A DNA stretch of 64,000 nt from Paralvinella palmiformis (Eukaryota > Annelida > Polychaeta > Terebellida > Alvinellidae): assembly GCA_025642065.1 (NCBI GenBank), contig JAODUP010000047.1, forward strand, positions 483,001 through 547,000, written 5' to 3'. Below, in pieces: positions 22,324 through 34,606 of the stretch (positions are counted from its first letter, which is position 1; every line of letters starts with the position of its first letter). Under the pieces are notes generated by a model, which saw nothing but the letters and a program-made list of their open reading frames with translations, did no database searches and was not told the DNA's origin. The position numbers and the translations under genes are program-made.

Positions 22324-22589
22324 GTATGTTATTTTGACGTGTCACCGTAGTAATGGTGCAGATAAAAAACATTGCTTCAGATTCAACTGAACACACTTAC
22401 TGTGAGAACTGCTGTGTTTCCAGATGTGTTATTAGAGTTAATTAACACAATTTCAGTACACACACATAAATATGAGTGTATTTTTGCACATTAAAAGTTC
22501 GTGAATTCATTGAAAAGGTTCTTGAATTTGACATTGCAAGGTCCTGGAAAGTCCTGGAATTTGAGATGTCAAAATGTGTATGAACCCTG

Positions 22590-22655
<66 letters not shown>

Positions 22656-22696
22656 TATATATGAAGTTATTCATTGCCTGTTTGTTTCCATAACAG
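22324..22696 (+). other. Short intron with (TA)n(CA)n repeat
   Basis: 373 bp. It holds a compound microsatellite at 22596-22655 and no other recognisable feature. The acceptor is gtttccataacag. Confidence 0.9.
22596..22655. repeat. Compound (TA)n(CA)n microsatellite
   Basis: About 22 TA units followed by eight CA units inside a 373-bp intron, 41 bp upstream of a coding exon. Length variation here would be very close to the 3' splice site. Confidence 0.95.
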
Positions 22697-24593
22697 GCTT
22701 ACCAGTCATCTGCATACAGACAGGGTAAAGAACCTTATAAAGGTAGTGCCACAGAGATACCTCACCCTCCACAGCTAAATCCAACATCCAGTCAGGACGT
22801 CAACATGACACCCACTCCAACCAACGTTTTCCACCCAACGAGATACAAGTCAGAGATTCGCTTCATACCGGCAGAAGGTGGCCATGCCTCGCCAAACAAG
22901 TTGGCAGGATTTGATCCTCGACAACCGCGACAGAGGTTGTCAGTGAGTAGCGTGGGTAGTCTGTCATCGAGCAGCAGTTACAGTACTTCGAAGGATGTTG
23001 GTGTGGTGCTTGGACAGCAGGGCGATGCTGTCGATGAGGATCCAGCTGAAGATGTCACCATGACGTCGACTTGTGCATCGTGTGAAGGACACGTCGACAT
23101 TGGACGTGTGACATCATGCGGTTCTCATGTGCCGTATCCTTCCACAGCAATGCAACATACTGGTTCATCTGTCCCTGGTTTCTCCATGTCTTGCACGATT
23201 GGTAGCCGGGCTAATGCTGCTTCGACTTCCTCCAGTCAAGCACCACCCATGGCTCCAACTAGGAGTAGCTCAAAGAATATAACCCTCATCAACTTTCAGC
23301 CATCAGCATCTTCATCACAGTGTCAAGGCCACTCTGACTTCATTCAGCCAGCCTATTGCAATCCCCAGATGGCAGCACCATGTCATGAGAGGAGGCAGTG
23401 TTCGAAGACGGAAAGTTTGGAGAACTTGGAGCGAATGGGCGATAACTGTGCATCTAGAAATAGTGATACCTGTGTTTCTCACAAGGTGGAGCCACTGCCT
23501 AGTGTTGAGAAGCTATTACGAACTGGATACGAAACAAAATTTCGCAAGTCCGCTCGCGACAGCCTTCGCCACTCATCGGATAACCTGTCGGGCAATGTTA
23601 ACACGTCGCATGACTGGCAGACGTCCAGTTCGCAAGTCACTGCTTGTCTGCCACCAGGTTCATCAACAACAATAACGCTGACTCAGCAGCCACACAGCAA
23701 ACCTACCTCATCTTTGCTGCCACCTAGTGGCAGACAGCCAAGTTCACAATGGACATCAGACACGCAAGTTTATAAAATGTCAGTCGGTAGTCCGGCTTCG
23801 AGCAAACGTTTACCCCCATCGTTATCATCCTGTAGTGCCAAAGATATAGCATCCAGCACTAGCCACCAGCATAACGGCTGTTCGCCGACTGGTCGACCAG
23901 ACTCGTATGGTCTGACTGTCAGTCTACACATAGATTCACGGAACTCAAACTATGCAGAAGGAGAGCATAATGTGCCAAACGCATCGCGACGGGGTGAACG
24001 CAATTCGGTCCCCGAGCATCACATGATCAACATGGTGTCGGAACGGTTGAAAAAGTTTGAGAGTGCTGATAATGTTGACAGTGGGGCTCCTTTGTGGCGC
24101 CAGAGAAAGCAAAAGGACTATCACGGTTATGATAGCGTGCTGTCTAGAGCAGCTGAATTTGAAAATCGCTACGATGATGATGATAGATCACGACGGAAAC
24201 GGTCTGCGAGGAATTCTCCATTTTCCACTCCAGCTGGCTCAACAACGTCACTGCCACAAGCATTGCCACCACCAGAGATAAACAAAGTCCCCCCTACACC
24301 ACCTGCCACAATAAACTTCTATTTCCGAGAGGGCATGTCGCACAGCCAGACTGGCAGCATCAATCTGGAGCCATCCCCGGAACGTTTGCCTAATCAGAGT
24401 GTAGATGGTTTCAGGATGCGTGTCAGCTCTGAGCCACCAGGTGGCAGCCGGCATGATAGCCAGAATCAGGATCATGGCCCTGCGGGCAGCATGTCAGTCA
24501 GTTTTGGCGAGCAGACCCAATCACCGGGTGTGAAACGACGACCGGCTGCTCGGCAACCCTCGTATTTGGCCGCTGTGAGCCCAGCAAGGGAAG
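22697..24593 (+). CDS. ARHGAP21: ARHGAP21/23-like exon: large disordered linker exon
   Basis: This 1897-nt exon opens with AYQSSAYRQGKEPYKG, matching the family block that follows the PDZ domain (AYSQDAYLKGNEAYSG in vertebrates), and then encodes about 600 residues of Ser/Pro/Thr-rich sequence typical of the linker. Recognisable points include SETxSLENLER-like and RDSLRHSSDNL Ser-rich clusters, a proline run (PPTPPATINFYF), a charged segment with DDDDRSRRKRSARNS, and near the end RQPSYLAAVSPARE, resembling the RHQSYILAVNDQE block of ARHGAP21. The donor is GAAG|GTGAGC, leaving one base. Reading on without splicing gives 26 more codons to TGA at 24671. The ATG at 22805 is internal. The linker probably carries phosphorylation-dependent docking sites; none can be assigned with certainty. 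Confidence 0.94.
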
Positions 24594-26530
24594 GTGAGCC
24601 AAGTGTATGCATGCCACTAGTTGGTCATGCTTTGGGCTTCATGTGGCTGTGCTTAAATACCCATTTGAAATGAGCATTTCATAAACTGCCATGCTTTTGA
24701 GGCAACCACTAGGTGTGATAACATATTTATGTGTTTGCTGCAGTGCTAAATTTGCTAACCAAACTCCTAACGGGTTTTGTAAAACTGTGTCCAATTGGTC
24801 CAGTGGTATAGCTTCAGCCGATTCCTGTTGTGTGCCTGCTAGTTTGTTGGAGCTAGTCTTATAGAAGCAGTGTTTTACAGCTGATTGGTTAAATATGCTT
24901 AATAGTATATTGCATAACAGCTTTAGGTATATCTCGCAATTCAGTGGCAGTAATTTTATTTTACAGATTTTACAGTTGAAATTAAAGTTTAATAATTCTC
25001 TTTTACAGAAGTTAAGAATTTCTTATGAGCATCTACAAAAAATTACACATTTTCCAAAGAGTTTAGGGATTTGTTGAAATGATAAAGAGCTAAATTATCA
25101 GTTTTAACATTCACTACTAAGATTCACCTAGAATATGAGAAAGTGATAAAAATCTTCTTAGAGCTGTTTTATTAATTGCAAATCTTTGCATTACGCGATG
25201 ATGTCTTTACAGCCTAAACCTAGCCTATTGATTAGTCTCAATAGTTTGTTGCAGACATGGGGTCAGTTCAATTCTGGAATTAGAATTGTGGTTTTTTTTT
25301 AATGGAATTGGAATAGACAATTTCCACGAAAACTGCACCATCTAGCGAAAGTCAATTTGCGGGTTGTGTTTCACCTGGTTCGCTGAATCATCTGATAAAA
25401 ACAATCTTTTTACCAATTGTGAGATTACAGAGATCACAATATGTTTCCTATATTGATAACGTGTCTATTACAGTTCCCGACTTGATGATTTATTTTCAAT
25501 AACATGTCATTATTTGGCAAAAATAAAGTTGACTTCCCCCAAACAAATAATCTTATCTAATAGCAAAAAAATTCTACATTATATTTACTAAAAATGAAAC
25601 TGCTACAAGAACTTGTACGCAGACTTCGAAACTAAAATTTATATTCAATTACACTTCTTGTTCCATGCTACTTCACTATGTACACAGGTTCACTGACCCA
25701 CAAACCACTGTAGATGTGGAATGTGCATGTGTCGCGGAAATTGTCTATTGAATTGATAAAATTGGAATTTAAGTTTGCCACAAAAAGTTAAATCCGCAAA
25801 TTAATTTACCATTTAATTTTTTTAATTCGGAAATATTTCTTTCATGACAATTCTACTTGGAATATAAACTACTTGATTAGGTGTTCCAGTGGAATTGGAA
25901 GTGATAAATTTGGAATTAATAACTATGATATGGAATTGACCAAATGGGATTGAGTGGAATTGGAATTTACCCTGTGTGAGTGAGATTAGCATATTTAGTT
26001 CATCTGAGTACTACAATCCTCTCTGATGCTGGTGACACATAATTAATTCTCCAATAAAGAAAGGCATTTGTACCCATCCTGTGAGCATGTTGAGATGACG
26101 GGTATATTCTTTGCCGAATCATCAAATGTATAGCAGTCTTAACTTGTTGTTTAATCGTGGCATATGATATATTCTTTGCATGTCACCTGAAATGAGAAGG
26201 CAGTTTTACTCAAGTGTGTTCACACACACACACACAGGGTGTATGCATATGCACATACACAAAAACGTTACTTTTTAACTGATTAAATTTATAAGCAAAT
26301 TAAATTACTAAAATTCTAAAATGGGTATGGTTCAATTTCCATTTGCTTTTAATGTTGTGATATTCTGATTGTTGCGGTGAAGAGAGTTCATGATAACGTT
26401 TGTTCACTAATTGATCATCACCTTCAAGGTTTTTCATAATCACTGGTTCCTGCTGAACTGTCTTATACATGATGTCTTCGTTTAGTCTAGTTCTCTGTGT
26501 TCACAAGTAGCTATGTCCTTCTGTCGGCAG
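24594..26530 (+). other. Intron, AT-rich, nothing else recognised
   Basis: 1.9 kb of AT-rich sequence with a short CA run at 26220-26237. No repeat family, RNA or open frame of note was seen. Confidence 0.8.
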
Positions 26531-26653
26531 ATGCCAAGCCACAATACCTTTATCCAGAATTCAAGGCCGCCACGCTACCCTTCCGCCTTCATGACTTAGG
26601 TGACGGTCACCCACTGGGCCGAGGTTACTGTCACCGTCCCAGATATCACCAAG
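26531..26653 (+). CDS. ARHGAP21: ARHGAP21/23-like exon: linker
   Basis: The exon lies between a TTCTGTCGGCAG acceptor and a CAAG|GTATCA donor and is phase 1 to phase 1. It encodes a junction Asp then AKPQYLYPEFKAATLPFRLH and a Gly/Arg/His-rich stretch ending RPRYHQ. I do not recognise a specific domain. Support comes from an open frame, both splice signals and exact phase match with both neighbours. The high CpG and GC relative to flanking introns also favours coding. Confidence 0.82.
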
Positions 26654-27756
26654 GTATCACATAGTTCGTCATTCTAACAGCAGTGTCACAACCTCTGACA
26701 CTCATCACACGTGTCAGGTTCTGCTGGAAACCTGGCACCACGGTTTCGGTGCACGTTAACAACGATCCAGCCTGTTCAGCTTGTGTTATCGTACAGTTAT
26801 ACACTGAAGCAGCTCTCCGTGTTTATATACTGCACACTGTTCAACTTCGTCTAATATGCTTCCTTCCATTCTGGTGATTTGAATTCTATTTTCTGATCTC
26901 AGACCGCCTCTCTTCACTCATTTTCCCTCTCTCGCTCTCTCCATCTTCGATCTGTTGGGGGTCTTTGGTGCTCTCTCTCTCTGTCTCGGCATGTTGTGCA
27001 TGATTGGATTGAATGTGACTTTCCAACTGTTCCAGATTGTGTCTGTCTGAGTTTGAATTTAGAAGCCATCAGCCAGATGTATTGTCAGTGTTGTTGTTCA
27101 TGATAACACCCGATCAGTGCGACGATAGCCTGATCATTGTTTATGTTTTATGCACTGATCACTCCTTTGTCTACACTTTGCTCGGTCTTGGTCTTTTCTA
27201 TTTAGAACAATTCAAACGAATCCGGATTTACGAATCCGGATTTACGCGCATTATATGATAATTTATTGAAGAAATTGATCTATTTAATTTAGTTACGTTT
27301 TTATGTTTTTTCCAATCATTTAGAAATGGATCTCTGATAGCTGTGTGTTTGTGTTTTTCACACGCATGCACACACCCACACACCTATTTTAATAGTTTGT
27401 GTGTATGTATGTGTGTGTGTATTATGTATTAAAAAGTTATAAGCCTTTTTTGACAATGTATATATTTGTTTTGCATGTTGCATGCTCTAGTGGTCTAGAC
27501 ACACACACATACACACATTTGTATCTGATTCCATACACAACTTCATTTCCTAAATATTTTTAGTAATGCATTGCATATCACATTAATTCTATTGTATTAT
27601 TGTATTAATAAAATGTGTTAAATGTTTTTAGTTTTAACACGAGATTACCTTTGGAGGTCGCTCGGGCCTGTTTAGCCTACCTTGTGCACAAAAGTGGCAG
27701 TAAAATATTTACATTTGCATTTCTAGTTTTAACATGAGAAGGTCTTACATTTCCAG
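26654..27756 (+). other. Intron ending in a SINE insertion
   Basis: 1.1 kb. It contains CT- and CA-rich stretches at about 26910-26990 and 27358-27420, a 14-bp tandem duplication (aatccggatttacg) at about 27220-27248, and a truncated SINE at 27645-27724. No coding sequence was recognised. Confidence 0.8.
27645..27724 (+). mobile_element. SINE family A, 5'-truncated copy next to a 3' splice site
   Basis: The copy contains ttacctttggaggtcgctcg and cttgtgcacaaaagtggcag, the 3' half of family A. The flanks agttttaacacgaga (27630-27644) and agttttaacatgaga (27725-27739) form a 15-bp target-site duplication with one mismatch. Only 17 bp separate the downstream duplication from the exon at 27757. 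Confidence 0.8.
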
Positions 27757-27846
27757 GTGAATCAGCCACCCATGATGTGTTAACAGCCACTTCTACGACA
27801 AGTGCGGCTACTACGCCTGTGACATTTAGGGAACGGTCAAGGTCAG
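27757..27846 (+). CDS. ARHGAP21: ARHGAP21/23-like exon: Ser/Thr-rich linker
   Basis: A 90-nt exon with acceptor ttacatttccag and donor TCAG|GTTAGT, phase 1 to phase 1, so it could be skipped without a frameshift. It encodes a junction Gly, then ESATHDVLTATSTTSAATT and PVTFRERSRS, a low-complexity Thr/Ala/Ser stretch followed by a basic end. No domain was recognised; identification is by splice signals, phase and position. Confidence 0.8.
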
Positions 27847-28651
27847 GTTAGTACAACAGGCATTGTGGCAACTTAGCCGAGAATTAAAGTTGTAATTTTT
27901 ACAAGCACACTTATGCAATGGGTATTAAAAAACCCCGAAGATGCAGAAGATAACATCAGCAAAAACAAATGGTATTGTATAGATGCATTTTTTGCATGTT
28001 TAGCATTTGTATTGTCGAAATGGTAAATTGACCACCACATCTCGTCACCAAAATTGCTTAAAGGGCTCGGACATTTGAATTTTCAATATTCTTTCCGTAC
28101 TAATTTTACATCTTATGTATATTGTTAAACAATACCTGTAGTCATTTCTCTTAACGAAGAATCCAGCACAAAACAGCACCGAACTGTATTTCCCAAATAT
28201 TCTACCAACTACTATAAACTACTATAAACCGGTCGTAACACAAAACCAAACCACAATATTAGCACTAATATCACACTAGTTCGTGCTGTAAAGAAAACCA
28301 GCTGTAACTGAATTTTCGTTAACTTTTTTGTTAGTTCAAAAAAATATGCCAACAGACAGAAGCCATGACGATGTGATTTCACTTTGTGACATTATCATTG
28401 ATTTTTATGTGTCAGTACTAAGTAAGTATCCATAAACATAATGCTTTACATCAAGTAATGTATGCCTATTATAGTGTACTAACAAAGCAACATCGTTGCT
28501 AAACCGAAACAGATAATAAACTGATTAAAAAAGATGTCCATTTAACCAATATTAAAATTACAAGGTCAGAATAGTCCATTAACATTTGTGCTAGACATAA
28601 TAAAAGAAAAGTTGTCAGTTTAACCAACCGGTATCCTGATATATGTATATG

Positions 28652-28696
<45 letters not shown>

Positions 28697-29020
28697 CACA
28701 CACACACACACACACACACAGAAAGTATAGCTATAATGAGGACCTTTTTTATGATGACCTAGTTATTATTTAAATATAGAGGAGGGCCATGCTAAAATAG
28801 TCATTTATATTTGTCTGGTGAATGAAACCGCGTAGAGTCATTTGCTAATAATAATGTTATGTAAAACATGGCGCCGTATTCACGGTGCTTGCTTGTTTGT
28901 TTGTTTGTTTAGATTTTTTCCATCTGAAATACAATAATATTTTGGTATTTTGACCACAGACCTGATATTAAAATCCCTCACCGTTTCTGTTTGTCTTGAC
29001 ATCGGATTTTTATTTCGCAG
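27847..29020 (+). other. Intron with a long compound microsatellite
   Basis: 1.2 kb, AT-rich, containing (TA)n(CA)n at 28652-28720 and nothing else recognisable. Confidence 0.85.
28652..28720. repeat. Compound (TA)n(CA)n microsatellite
   Basis: About 20 TA units followed by about 12 CA units. Confidence 0.95.
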
Positions 29021-29171
29021 AGGATCGCGAAGCCAGGTTGGTACGGAGGACGTCTTATTTGTTGGCTACGGGAAGACAACGTTCCGGGGGTTACCAGGAT
29101 CCTAACAGAGTGGATGTCAGCCAGCTGGTATTGCCACCTCCACCGCCACCTACTGGAGCAGCGACACAGGG
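29021..29171 (+). CDS. ARHGAP21: ARHGAP21/23-like exon: RRTSYLLATG and proline-rich linker
   Basis: A 151-nt exon with acceptor tttttatttcgcag and a perfect GTAAGT donor. It encodes EDREARLVRRTSYLLATGR, then a short charged stretch and a proline run (LPPPPPPTG). RRTSYLLA is a basophilic-kinase type site and echoes RQPSYLAA near the end of the 22697 exon. The proline run could bind SH3, WW or EVH1 domains. It ends with two bases carried into the 31747 exon. Confidence 0.88.
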
Positions 29172-31746
29172 GTAAGTGATGATGTCGGTTATGTTAGATG
29201 ATGTGCATCATCGAGTCGTTACTAATGTAACAGCTACACCTCGGTTTACTAGCAATACGTGAGTTATGTTAAACATTGGGTACACTGCCATGTTTAACTA
29301 ATGTAGCGGCTCCACGGGTGAGATTAATAGCGACATATGAGTCATGTTAGGTTATTGGTACAAATGCCTTTTTTAAAGCTAGACAAGAGATAAGTAAATT
29401 GTAATATGGGCTGTGTGCTAAATGATGGATACCCCCTCCCCCTCCCTAATAATGTTAACAGCAATGCAGGGGTCAGTAAAACAACAATAGTCATAATTAT
29501 TATGATTAATATTGTACCCTGATTAAGATAAAGTAATGAAGTTTTCCTCTCAGCACATTTTTTTTTAATCAAATGATACATTAGGGTGAGAATTGGCTTT
29601 AATGAAACTGATTAAAATAGGTGGTGTAATTTAATGTCATGAATTTTAAAGGTGGTATTACTTGTTTAATGTTTTACCATTAATATACCAAAATCCACTT
29701 GAATGTTTGTCTCACTGATCAGAAATATAGATAGTAATAGTGCCAAATAGTTGTGGGGTTGTTTAACTATTACTTGTAAACAATACTACATCAGCATTTT
29801 CTAATTGGATGTCGAAATAGGAAAATTTTACAAAACTGTACATAGGGTTTCTAAAGATTTAGTTCGGAAGAGAATGTCAGTGAACAATGCCTGGATAAAG
29901 GTCTGAAAAATGAGTCATGACACCCACATTAGAAATTAAAGCCTCAGTTAAGATAGAGGTGTTAAAACAACTGAATATGTAGTAAGAATAAGGCAGTTTG
30001 TTATGTCTATCTGAACTTTACATGGTCGTGATGTTGATAATCGCTGGATAATTATATTGTATAGTCACACTTCACCGTCTTTTGATGTCCTTGTTCAGTG
30101 GCATAATATAAGCCAACCGCTCAGGGGCTGGATAGCATTAGGGATTCCCCGGTGATGTCATGGGAATTCCTCTTTATGTTAATCCTCAAACTGAAGCCTA
30201 TTAGAAGTTAATGCCATTATAATGGTATAACTGATTACTAACTGATCACGTTTTAGTTCATAACTGTGATAGTTACCAGAAACAAATTCAAACTACAAAC
30301 CCACATCTCGCTCATTTCTATCAATTTTGGGATTGATTGGTATTTAAATGAGTGATGGAGACATTATTTTTAATAAACTCCTGTTTATAAATCCTGATCT
30401 AAACATTGTCAGCATTTGGATGAAAACATAACTTATAACTGATTAAATGGTAAATTTACAGGTTATTAGACTTGTAAACATGAGGCAGTAGGTTAGCGCA
30501 AAAAAGTATTATAAAAAATATTATAATTTTGTTATTCATGATATGACCGTGGAAAGAATGTGCCCTTTTGTCACCTTCAGTAATAATAAATAAACATTGA
30601 ATCCGACTCACACGTGTGATATTTCTGTAGGCAGTCACCCCTCGAGCCATATTATATCATGTGAGAACAATGCCTAAGTGAAACAACTTCATTCAACTGT
30701 GAAATAAATAAGAAATTATTTTTAAATTCCACTAGTCTGCCGAGTCACTCTGAAATGTATAGAATAATAGGATTTTAATTGGGCAACATTTATAATACAT
30801 GATTGAAGATGTTGCTTTATGTGTGCAAGGTATTTTCAGAAATAATGAAATATTACCTCATCGTCTTTGAGCTTTTCTCGAGTGTAAACAAGTTTAAGTT
30901 TATGTTGTCCTTTTCTAACTTCAATTTAATATCATTTTATTATAATTAGTTGGATATTTTAATGTGGTACAAAAAGTTCCTTATGCTATATAACTAAAAC
31001 CGCTACTCGCATATGATATATTAAAGTTTTCCTGTCTGTTTTTTGTTTGCATTTGAAATGTACTTTCTATAGTAATATTGTGTAAATTGTTTGTTCATGT
31101 ATCTGATCCATGTGTGTGTGTGTGAGTGTGTGTGTTTATATATGCGTGCTATGTATTATTCTTGTATGTGTATCGTTTCCCGGTATTTGTCCTATCTATA
31201 TGTTTATATTATCCGTCTTAAAGTGAAAGGTATTTGATTTCAAGAAAAGGTATATAGTCTGTTTTAATGATTTCAAATATATTTCTACATTTTTAAATGC
31301 AGAAATACAGCAGTAATAATGAATTGTAGACATGTACTGTTTAATGTTGATAAAAGTAATATAATTTGGTAATGTTATTATGAAGTGAACATTCCACAAT
31401 GAAGCTGCTAGCAGGCTACTAATTACATATTTATAATAATTGGTTGGCATCACCTTTGCCCAACACTAAACTGTGTTTGTGCATGTCAGTTAGAATCACC
31501 TTTTGTTTTCACAAGTCTGCATCACTGGGTCCATACAAACAACATGCTAGCTCATTACAAGCTGTTATTCAGGTGCAATTAAATTACTTGGTTAATTCAA
31601 TCAGCTGAGGCTTGGGTTATTGCCACTGTTGTCACATACCTGAACACCAGATGTACATTCAGTTTGGATGTCCTCAGTAATGTGATGTCTCCTGTTCGTG
31701 TATCCGTGTGCCGTCTTATGTTTTTTTATGTGTTTCCTTCCCATAG
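29172..31746 (+). other. Intron, AT-rich unique sequence
   Basis: 2.6 kb. A short TG run is at 31111-31135. No repeat copies, RNA or convincing coding sequence were seen. The 3' end has a strong T-rich tract before ccatag. Confidence 0.8.
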
Positions 31747-32004
31747 ATCATTCAGATCAGATTTCATTGGTTGCGGTTTGAACGAGGCCTTCAATTTGTA
31801 TTTCTCCCATTCGAAACATCGTAATGAATCTTGCCTATATGTGATATCTGACAGGGACAGTTATAAGGCGTCCAGACCCAAACTGGATCTGCCCACATCC
31901 GGATCGCTAGCCCAGTGCAAGGAGGTCATAGAACCGAGTGATAGTCCAGATAGCAAGTCTCCACTGACACCTACAGCACCACATTCTCCGGCCATGGACA
32001 TTGT
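31747..32004 (+). CDS. ARHGAP21: ARHGAP21/23-like exon with two in-phase acceptors
   Basis: The 3' part encodes DSYKASRPKLDLPTSGSL, then a Ser/Pro/Asp-rich stretch including SPDSKSPLTPTAPHSP, and ends at a GTAAGA donor with two bases left over. Two acceptors are possible: the upstream ccatag (exon from 31747, strong T-rich tract) and ctgacag (exon from 31855, weaker tract). Both give the same frame, differing by 36 residues that look less disordered than the rest (SDFIGCGLNEAFNLYF). The SP/TP sites suggest proline-directed phosphorylation. The downstream part is secure; the upstream 108 nt are less so. Confidence 0.75.
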
Positions 32005-32674
32005 GTAAGATTAGCGAATAGTCTGGGCTACTGTGATGTATTTTTTTTTAAACTAATAGTATTCGTTAACACACTACCTCATACTGACCACCAATGATTG
32101 ACCTCATAAAATACTAGAATGTTGTTGTTTAAGCACAACTAACACATACCTTTTTGACAGAGGACAGACAGCACACTGACCGACACTTGCTGCCATTTGC
32201 TGTAATATTAGAATAGTTTACTTATGACACATATAGATACGGCTAACTTCTGTGCTCCTAGATTAAAAACCAAACAGTGCACTGATGAATTTCTCTTCCA
32301 CTCTCTTCACCTACTGTGATATTGAAATAGATGACTCTTTTGACATCAACACAGTTCACTTTGTTCTTAACACATATCAGTACGCCGACTAATCTCCACC
32401 AGCAGCCTGTAATATTCTAATGATACAACACTACAGTGATGAACTAGTGCTCCATAGTATTTTTATAGGTAACTGCTGCATTGACAGCCATAATATTGTA
32501 ATAGCAAATTTGATTATCCTCACGGGTGCACAAGTCACATTTTAGACTTGCACAGAATGGTTTGATTAATTAACTGATAACTTGCTATAATAATAATGGA
32601 AAAATGTGAATATGAATATTATTCCAAAACAAATGCTTCCTTATTATCCCTCCCCCTGTGTCCCATGGTTTAGT

Positions 32675-32800
32675 TTTTATGGCAACGTTTGTGCATAAGG
32701 TAGGCAAAATAGGCTTATCAGCCTTTAAAGGTTATGATTTAAATTGAAAGATGAAACACCTTTTAGACATGACCACGCTGAGATTTGAACTCTCCCATAA
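32675..32800 (-). mobile_element. SINE family A, partial copy
   Basis: Read on the minus strand it contains gttcaaatctcagcgtggtc (B box region) and, further on, gcctaccttatgcacaaacg, both matching the family A copy at 10901-11063. Confidence 0.65.
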
Positions 32801-32882
32801 TTTTAAAATAGTTTACTGTCCTGAATTAAATACATTTGTATAAACACAATACACTGTATTTTAGCTCTCCTAATGGTAGCAA

Positions 32883-33045
32883 GCACTCTGATAGTGCAAT
32901 GGTTATAGCGTAGTGATGCACTACAGACTTTTAGGTCAGGATCAAGTGGAATTAAGTGAACTCCGTTTGTGGGACATTTATTGTGTGACTAGCACTGAGG
33001 TTAAACACTCACTCACTCACTCACTCACTCACTCACTTACTCACC
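32883..33045 (+). mobile_element. SINE family B, copy ending in a (CACT)n tract
   Basis: It starts gcactctgatagtgcaatgg with an A-box-like ggttatagcgtagtg, followed by a degraded B box, ctccgtttgtgggac and gtgactagcactgaggttaa. It runs directly into ACTC repeats at 33006-33043. Confidence 0.7.
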
Positions 33046-33676
33046 CACTCTTGTTGTTGACTGATGTAACATCATGTTTAACTGAATTTATACCGGGACA
33101 AATCACAGTTTGTACTAACCAGTTATCTCTCCCCCTCCTTCCTTTTAATATTAGATAGTTCGCTGTTAGGATGAAGACATACTATGATATAATTATTCTA
33201 TTCAAATATTCTTGATTAGTTATTAACATACTAATGCGTTGGGTTAGAATTGTTAATACGTAACTCCTGAATACAACTAACATCAACTAGCCTCTACCCG
33301 TCAGTCTGTTAAGATGGGTTATGACAGTTGTGGATGTTCTTTATGACCCATCCCCCAGACACTGAACTGTTCAGATTAAACACGGTTAACGTTCTATTAT
33401 TAAACTGTGTGCTTTATAGACTAGACTGACCTGTTATGAATACTGTGTAGTATTATAATTATGTTATGTTGTGATATGGCTATACTAATCTTTTGTTTGG
33501 TTGGACACGCTCTATGTCACACCTCATAAGCTGTTATGTTTATGCTTAGAATATTGCATTGTTCTGACATAACGATCGTAAAGATTTACTCTGTAATACT
33601 TCAAACACTGCAATAATATCACCTTGTATAGTCTGTTTTGTAATACCCTGTATATAGTCCTAAGGATATTGATAAT

Positions 33677-33679
33677 GGT

Positions 33680-33727
<48 letters not shown>

Positions 33728-33729
33728 AT
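33677..33729. repeat. (CA)n(TA)n microsatellite at the left end of the fold-back element
   Basis: About ten CA units followed by an interrupted TA run, directly abutting the left arm. Confidence 0.9.
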
Positions 33730-34558
33730 GGGGGGGGGCATTCCCTATAGAATCAACCAACGCTTCCTACCTGACCACTTCAAATTGTATTAATATTTTT
33801 CATATATCAACTACCACATACATATATGATGAGGCCTGGTTTCACTAAAAATATTGTTCCAAATCAGAAGCTATCCATATTTTAATAATTATTTTAGTGT
33901 AGACTGAAACATTGCTAGAAGTTGAGTCTAGTATTAAAATTGGGCTCTGTCCTACGTCATAATGTGATTTCACCTACCGCTTAGCCCACATGCTGATACA
34001 ATTTCACTAAAAAAGATAAACCATTATTTTTTTCAGATTTCTGTGGTTAAATTCTGAGAACAGGTTATATACTTGCCATGCATTTTATTATTACTCTAAG
34101 AGTACAGAGATTAAAATTGTACAGTTTGAACATTGCTAACTATCATGGTTCTGAAGATTGGTAGAAAAAGAAATTGAACTTGATAGTTAGCAGTGTTTAA
34201 AACTGTACGATTTCAATCTCTGTACTCTGGTCTAGAGTAATAATAATAAAATGGATGACAAGGATACACATATAACCTGTCCTCAGAATTGACCTACAGA
34301 AATCTGGAAAAAAATCTGTTTTGACTTTTTTGTGGGTTCATATCATCATGTGCGATAAGTGGTAGGTAAATTATAATTATGCCATTTGGGGAACAGCTCA
34401 TGGTTCGTGGCACTTCGATGTGGTGTAACGCTGAAAATATATTTTTGTGAAACCTAAAAATTGTGCCACACCTCATCATATACATTGTAGTTGATATATA
34501 AAAAATATTAATACAAGTTGTCAGGTGGGAAGCATTGGTTGATTTTATATGGAATGAC

Positions 34559-34560
<2 letters not shown>
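33730..34560. mobile_element. Fold-back (long inverted repeat) element, about 0.83 kb
   Basis: The left arm (33730-34145) and the reverse complement of the right arm (34181-34560) share long similar blocks. Examples are cattccctatagaatcaacc versus cattccatataaaatcaacc at the outer ends, and tgctaactatca versus its exact complement beside a 35-nt central loop (34146-34180). Both outer ends abut TA runs. The arms have diverged and one carries an insertion. No transposase is present, so it resembles a nonautonomous fold-back or MITE-like element. Confidence 0.8.

Positions 34561-34604
<44 letters not shown>
34561..34604. repeat. (TA)n microsatellite at the right end of the fold-back element
   Basis: 22 uninterrupted AT units abutting the right arm. 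Confidence 0.95.

Positions 34605-34606
<2 letters not shown>

Noticed and set aside
24594..24673. Extension of the 22697 exon to the stop at 24671
   Set aside because: The GTGAGC donor at 24594 and exact phase match with 26531 favour splicing; the extra 26 codons are probably intron unless a truncated isoform exists.
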